Shown one piece after another: positions 12,073 to 14,627 of a DNA stretch of 14,627 nt; position 1 is the first letter of the stretch; the number at the start of each line of letters is the position of its first letter. The stretch comes from Paenalcaligenes sp035301625 (GTDB lineage Bacteria > Pseudomonadota > Gammaproteobacteria > Burkholderiales > Burkholderiaceae_B). A model generated the notes under the pieces. That model had not been told where the DNA came from and did no database searches. It was given only the letters and a program-made list of their open reading frames with translations. Location of the stretch: positions 1 to 14,627 of the forward strand of contig DATGTW010000050.1 in NCBI GenBank assembly GCA_035301625.1. The letters are read 5' to 3'. The position numbers and the translations under genes were made by a program.

Positions 12073-13130
12073 GGTCTTTCCTCATGCACATGCCAAGCGT
12101 CATATAGCCAACAAGCTGCTACCTGTTCAGGGCCCACGGGATACATCGAGGGGCGTTGAACGCAAGCTGAAAAAGCTTTGGAACAGCGCTCTTGAAAAGC
12201 ACAACCAGCAGGTAAATGCTGCAAATTTGGGGGCTGTCCTGGAATAGTGGACAGAGTTTGACCACGCGTTTGCGGGGTGGGGATTCCAGACAATAAACCC
12301 TTGGTATAGGGGTGCGCAGGCTGTTGAATTACCTGTGTTGTGGGCCCCGACTCGACAACCGTGCCAGCATACATCACATAAATACGCTCACAATACTGAG
12401 AGACTACCGCCATATCATGTGTGATGATTAATAAGGCTGTCTGCATCCTTTGCGCTTGTTCTTTAAGGAGATTAAGTACCTGTTTTTGCACCGTCACATC
12501 GAGCGCTGTTGTTGGCTCATCCGCAATCAATAATTGCGGTGCACAGGAAAATGCCATAGCAACCATAATGCGCTGACGCATTCCACCTGATAGCTCAAAA
12601 GGATAGGCCTCAAATACCCGCTCGGCGTCAGCGATATACATAGCCTTGAGCAGTTCAATAACACGTGATCGAGCATCGCGTTGAGTGCTTTTTTCGTGAT
12701 GCAAAATAACATCAATCATCTGTTGACCAATTTTCATGGTAGGGTTCAAAGCGGTCATCGGTTCCTGGAAAATCATAGCCACCTCACTGCCGCGCAAGGC
12801 CTGCATTTGCTTTTCTGTGCACGAAAAAACATCATGATCTGTCAAATGAATCGAACCTTTTCTGACCTGATACTGCGCTTCATGCAACAAACGCATCGCC
12901 ATCATCGCAGTCACAGATTTTCCCGAACCGGATTCGCCCACCAGGCCCACCACCTCGCCCGCATGTACCTGTAAATTTACCCCATTAAGCGCCTGTACAC
13001 GACCACCAAACACAGGGAATTCAACCCATAAATCATTGATATCCAAGACTGGATGCTGAGGGTTTGGTGCGGCTGTCCGATTAGTATCAGTGGATTGATG
13101 CCTGTCGGTAAAAGCTAAACGCTGTGTCAT
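12069..13130 (-). CDS. dppD: Peptide ABC importer ATP-binding subunit (DppD/OppD type)
   Basis: A 353-residue ATPase, partner of the DppF-like subunit. Walker A is GESGSGKS (65-72), Q-loop MIFQEPMTALNP (119-130), signature LSGGMRQR (180-187), Walker B LLIADEPTTALD (200-211), and His238 in ITHD is the switch residue. The C-terminal segment has LPAGCAFQERCSKAFSAC (Cys310, Cys316, Cys323) and Cys340, matching the four-Cys set of its partner. The first ~27 residues are a polar Thr/Asn/Gln-rich extension before the ABC domain. GAGG at the end of dppC lies eight bases before the ATG and overlaps the dppC stop region, so the two are tightly coupled; the gap is five bases. Confidence 0.9.
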   Translation of the reverse strand: MTQRLAFTDRHQSTDTNRTAAPNPQHPVLDINDLWVEFPVFGGRVQALNGVNLQVHAGEVVGLVGESGSGKSVTAMMAMRLLHEAQYQVRKGSIHLTDHDVFSCTEKQMQALRGSEVAMIFQEPMTALNPTMKIGQQMIDVILHHEKSTQRDARSRVIELLKAMYIADAERVFEAYPFELSGGMRQRIMVAMAFSCAPQLLIADEPTTALDVTVQKQVLNLLKEQAQRMQTALLIITHDMAVVSQYCERIYVMYAGTVVESGPTTQVIQQPAHPYTKGLLSGIPTPQTRGQTLSTIPGQPPNLQHLPAGCAFQERCSKAFSACVQRPSMYPVGPEQVAACWLYDAWHVHEERP

Positions 13131-13135
13131 TGTGC

Positions 13136-13993
13136 TTACCTCGCCCGCTGCTTAGGGTCCAATATGTCTCGGATACCGTCCCCCACCAAATTAAAACCAA
13201 TGGCAGTAAATAAAATCGCAAAACCAGGAAAACTTGCATACCACCAATGGTCTAAAATAAAATTACGCCCCGAAGCGATCATGGCCCCCCATTCGGCAGC
13301 AGGCTGTTGGGCACCTAACCCGATAAATCCCAAAGCTGCAGCCATCAAAATCGCATTGCCAATATCCAATGTTGTTTGCACAACGATTGGGGGCATCACA
13401 TTGCGCAATACATGCCAGCGTAAGAGATGCAAACGGCTCGCACCAAAGGTTTGTGCCGCTTTGATATAGGTCATTTCACGAATGCTTAGCGTTTGGCCTC
13501 GTGCTAACCGAACATAAAATGGAATGCGCACAAAAGTAATCGCCAACATGGCATTAAACAGACTGGGTCCCAAAGCAGCCGCTAATGCCATGGTCAACAC
13601 TAACGAAGGTACCGAAAGCACCACATCCATAGCGCGCATAATTGCAGTATCAACGAAACGGCCCGTTAAACCAGCAAAACAACCTATAATAGAACCCAGC
13701 ACACTGGCCACAAATGCCACAAACAATCCGACCCCTATAGATTGCCGGCCTCCGTGTAGGACACGACTAAAAATATCTCTGCCTACCTCGTCTGTGCCAA
13801 AAAAATGTGTCCATGAAGGAGCCTGCAAACGAGCGCGTAAATTGATCATATCTGGCTCATGAGGGGCTAAATAAGGTGCAAATAAGGCTGCCAGACAGAT
13901 CAATAAAATAATCGCCAGCCCAACTAAAGTGAGCGGACTTTTACGTAACTGAAAGAATAGATACGCGGAGCGATTGTATCCTGCACTCGCCAT
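13136..13993 (-). CDS. dppC: Peptide ABC importer permease (DppC/OppC type)
   Basis: A 285-residue inner-membrane permease. It opens with a short cytoplasmic segment and one transmembrane helix (~20-40), followed by the periplasmic FGTDEVGRDIFSRVLHGGRQ motif (65-84), diagnostic of DppC/OppC. Further helices lie at about 85-108, 128-155 and 205-230. The cytoplasmic EAA coupling loop is around residues 175-200 (IKAAQTFGASRLHLLRWHVL), where the ATPases dock. The last helix near 255-272 is followed by the typical GDGIRDILDP tail. It starts nine bases after the dppB stop, with a G-rich ribosome binding site (GGGGGT) just upstream, and abuts dppD. Confidence 0.92.
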   Translation of the reverse strand: MASAGYNRSAYLFFQLRKSPLTLVGLAIILLICLAALFAPYLAPHEPDMINLRARLQAPSWTHFFGTDEVGRDIFSRVLHGGRQSIGVGLFVAFVASVLGSIIGCFAGLTGRFVDTAIMRAMDVVLSVPSLVLTMALAAALGPSLFNAMLAITFVRIPFYVRLARGQTLSIREMTYIKAAQTFGASRLHLLRWHVLRNVMPPIVVQTTLDIGNAILMAAALGFIGLGAQQPAAEWGAMIASGRNFILDHWWYASFPGFAILFTAIGFNLVGDGIRDILDPKQRAR

Positions 13994-14002
13994 AATACCC
14001 CC

Positions 14003-14627
14003 CTAGCCCACCTCTTTGATGCGCGGATCAACAAATCGATATAGCAAATCCACCAGCAAATTGAGCAATACATAAATAAAGGAGACCAAGATGGCAAAGC
14101 CCATCACCGCCGGAAAATCCAAAGCTTGAATGGAATCCACTACATACAAACCCATCCCAGGCCAGGCAAACACAGTTTCAGTTAGTACCGCGCCGTACAG
14201 TAAATCACCCAAAGACAAGCCTATCACCGTAATAGAAGGCAACAGTGCATTGGGCAGCGCATATCTAAAGATAATTCGTCGACGCGGTAACCCATAAGCC
14301 CGAACTGTGCGCAAATAATCCTCGCTGAGCTGCTCAAGCATGGCAGAACGAATCTGTCTGGACACGACACCCAGGTGCACAAACCCCAAAGTAATTGCCG
14401 GCAAAACCATATGACGTGCAGCATTAAAAAACAACTGCCACTGCCCTTTCAGCAATGCGTCAATCATATAAAAACCCGTCACATGATCAGGTGGTGATAA
14501 TCCCTGGCTAAGACGACCCCCAGCCGGAAACAGCCCCAGCTGGGCATAGAAAATCACTATTAAACCCAACCCTAACCAAAAAGCAGGCATAGAAATGCCA
14601 GAGACAGAAAGCCACCGACAAACGTGA
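14003..14627 (-). CDS. dppB: Peptide ABC importer permease (DppB/OppB type), N-terminus beyond the window
   Basis: The C-terminal ~207 residues of a DppB-like permease; the reading frame stays open to the right edge, so the ATG at 14590 is internal, not the start. Upstream codons read ..WLSVSGISMPAFWLGLGLIV, the usual SxSxPxFWLGL helix of DppB. Next come a periplasmic LFPAGGRLSQG loop, a helix, and the EAA loop EDYLRTVRAYGLPRRRIIFR, which begins about 95 residues before the end. The end is ...LLYRFVDPRIKEVG, the characteristic D-P-R-I tail of these permeases. It is followed by dppC after nine bases. A substrate-binding protein gene, normally first in the operon, would lie beyond the window. 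Confidence 0.92.
   Translation of the reverse strand, partial: HVCRWLSVSGISMPAFWLGLGLIVIFYAQLGLFPAGGRLSQGLSPPDHVTGFYMIDALLKGQWQLFFNAARHMVLPAITLGFVHLGVVSRQIRSAMLEQLSEDYLRTVRAYGLPRRRIIFRYALPNALLPSITVIGLSLGDLLYGAVLTETVFAWPGMGLYVVDSIQALDFPAVMGFAILVSFIYVLLNLLVDLLYRFVDPRIKEVG

Noticed and set aside
14003..14590. dppB starting at ATG 14590
   Set aside because: The frame remains open upstream and encodes the conserved SVSGIS segment, so the ATG is internal and the gene is cut by the window edge.

Overview
The window looks like chromosomal DNA of a moderate-GC betaproteobacterium, most likely of the Alcaligenaceae/Burkholderiales. This is inferred from gene types: an N-terminally extended aspartate carbamoyltransferase, a short class III ribonucleotide reductase, ubiC, a PACE efflux pump and tRNA-Ile2(CAT). 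There is no integrase, transposase, phage gene or CRISPR array. The region reads as ordinary core and housekeeping DNA, with some unusual gene architectures.

Layout, left to right. The 5' end of argG (minus strand) runs off the left edge. Divergent from it are a Nudix hydrolase gene and a small uncharacterised gene, closed by a strong terminator. Next comes the anaerobic ribonucleotide reductase cluster (plus strand): nrdD, a separate 56-residue ORF carrying the glycyl radical site, and nrdG, closed by another terminator. Two NrdR-box-like sites, 31 bp apart, sit just before nrdD. On the minus strand follow an FMN-dependent nitronate monooxygenase-like gene, pyrB with an N-terminal helix-turn-helix-like extension, and a lipoprotein with a SecD P1-head-like domain. 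Then come a PACE transporter gene, an AT-rich intergenic region with a DnaA-box-like cluster, an mgtE-type Mg2+ transporter gene, tRNA-Ile2 and ubiC (all plus strand). The right end is a minus-strand dpp/opp ABC peptide importer operon (dppB partial, dppC, dppD, dppF), whose last gene overlaps ubiC tail to tail.

The most notable feature is the split class III reductase. The 602-residue NrdD ends just after its Cys/His zinc site and lacks the C-terminal glycyl radical loop. That loop (R-V-M-G-Y) is encoded by a downstream ORF in a different frame, with its own AAGGAG ribosome binding site, and NrdG follows. The enzyme would therefore be a body plus an exchangeable radical-carrying small subunit, comparable in logic to GrcA (YfiD) and pyruvate formate-lyase. 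A second point is pyrB: an HTH-like N-terminal domain coincides with a long near-perfect palindrome just upstream of the gene, which raises the possibility of autoregulation.

All calls come from reading the sequence and from remembered family motifs; no database search was run.
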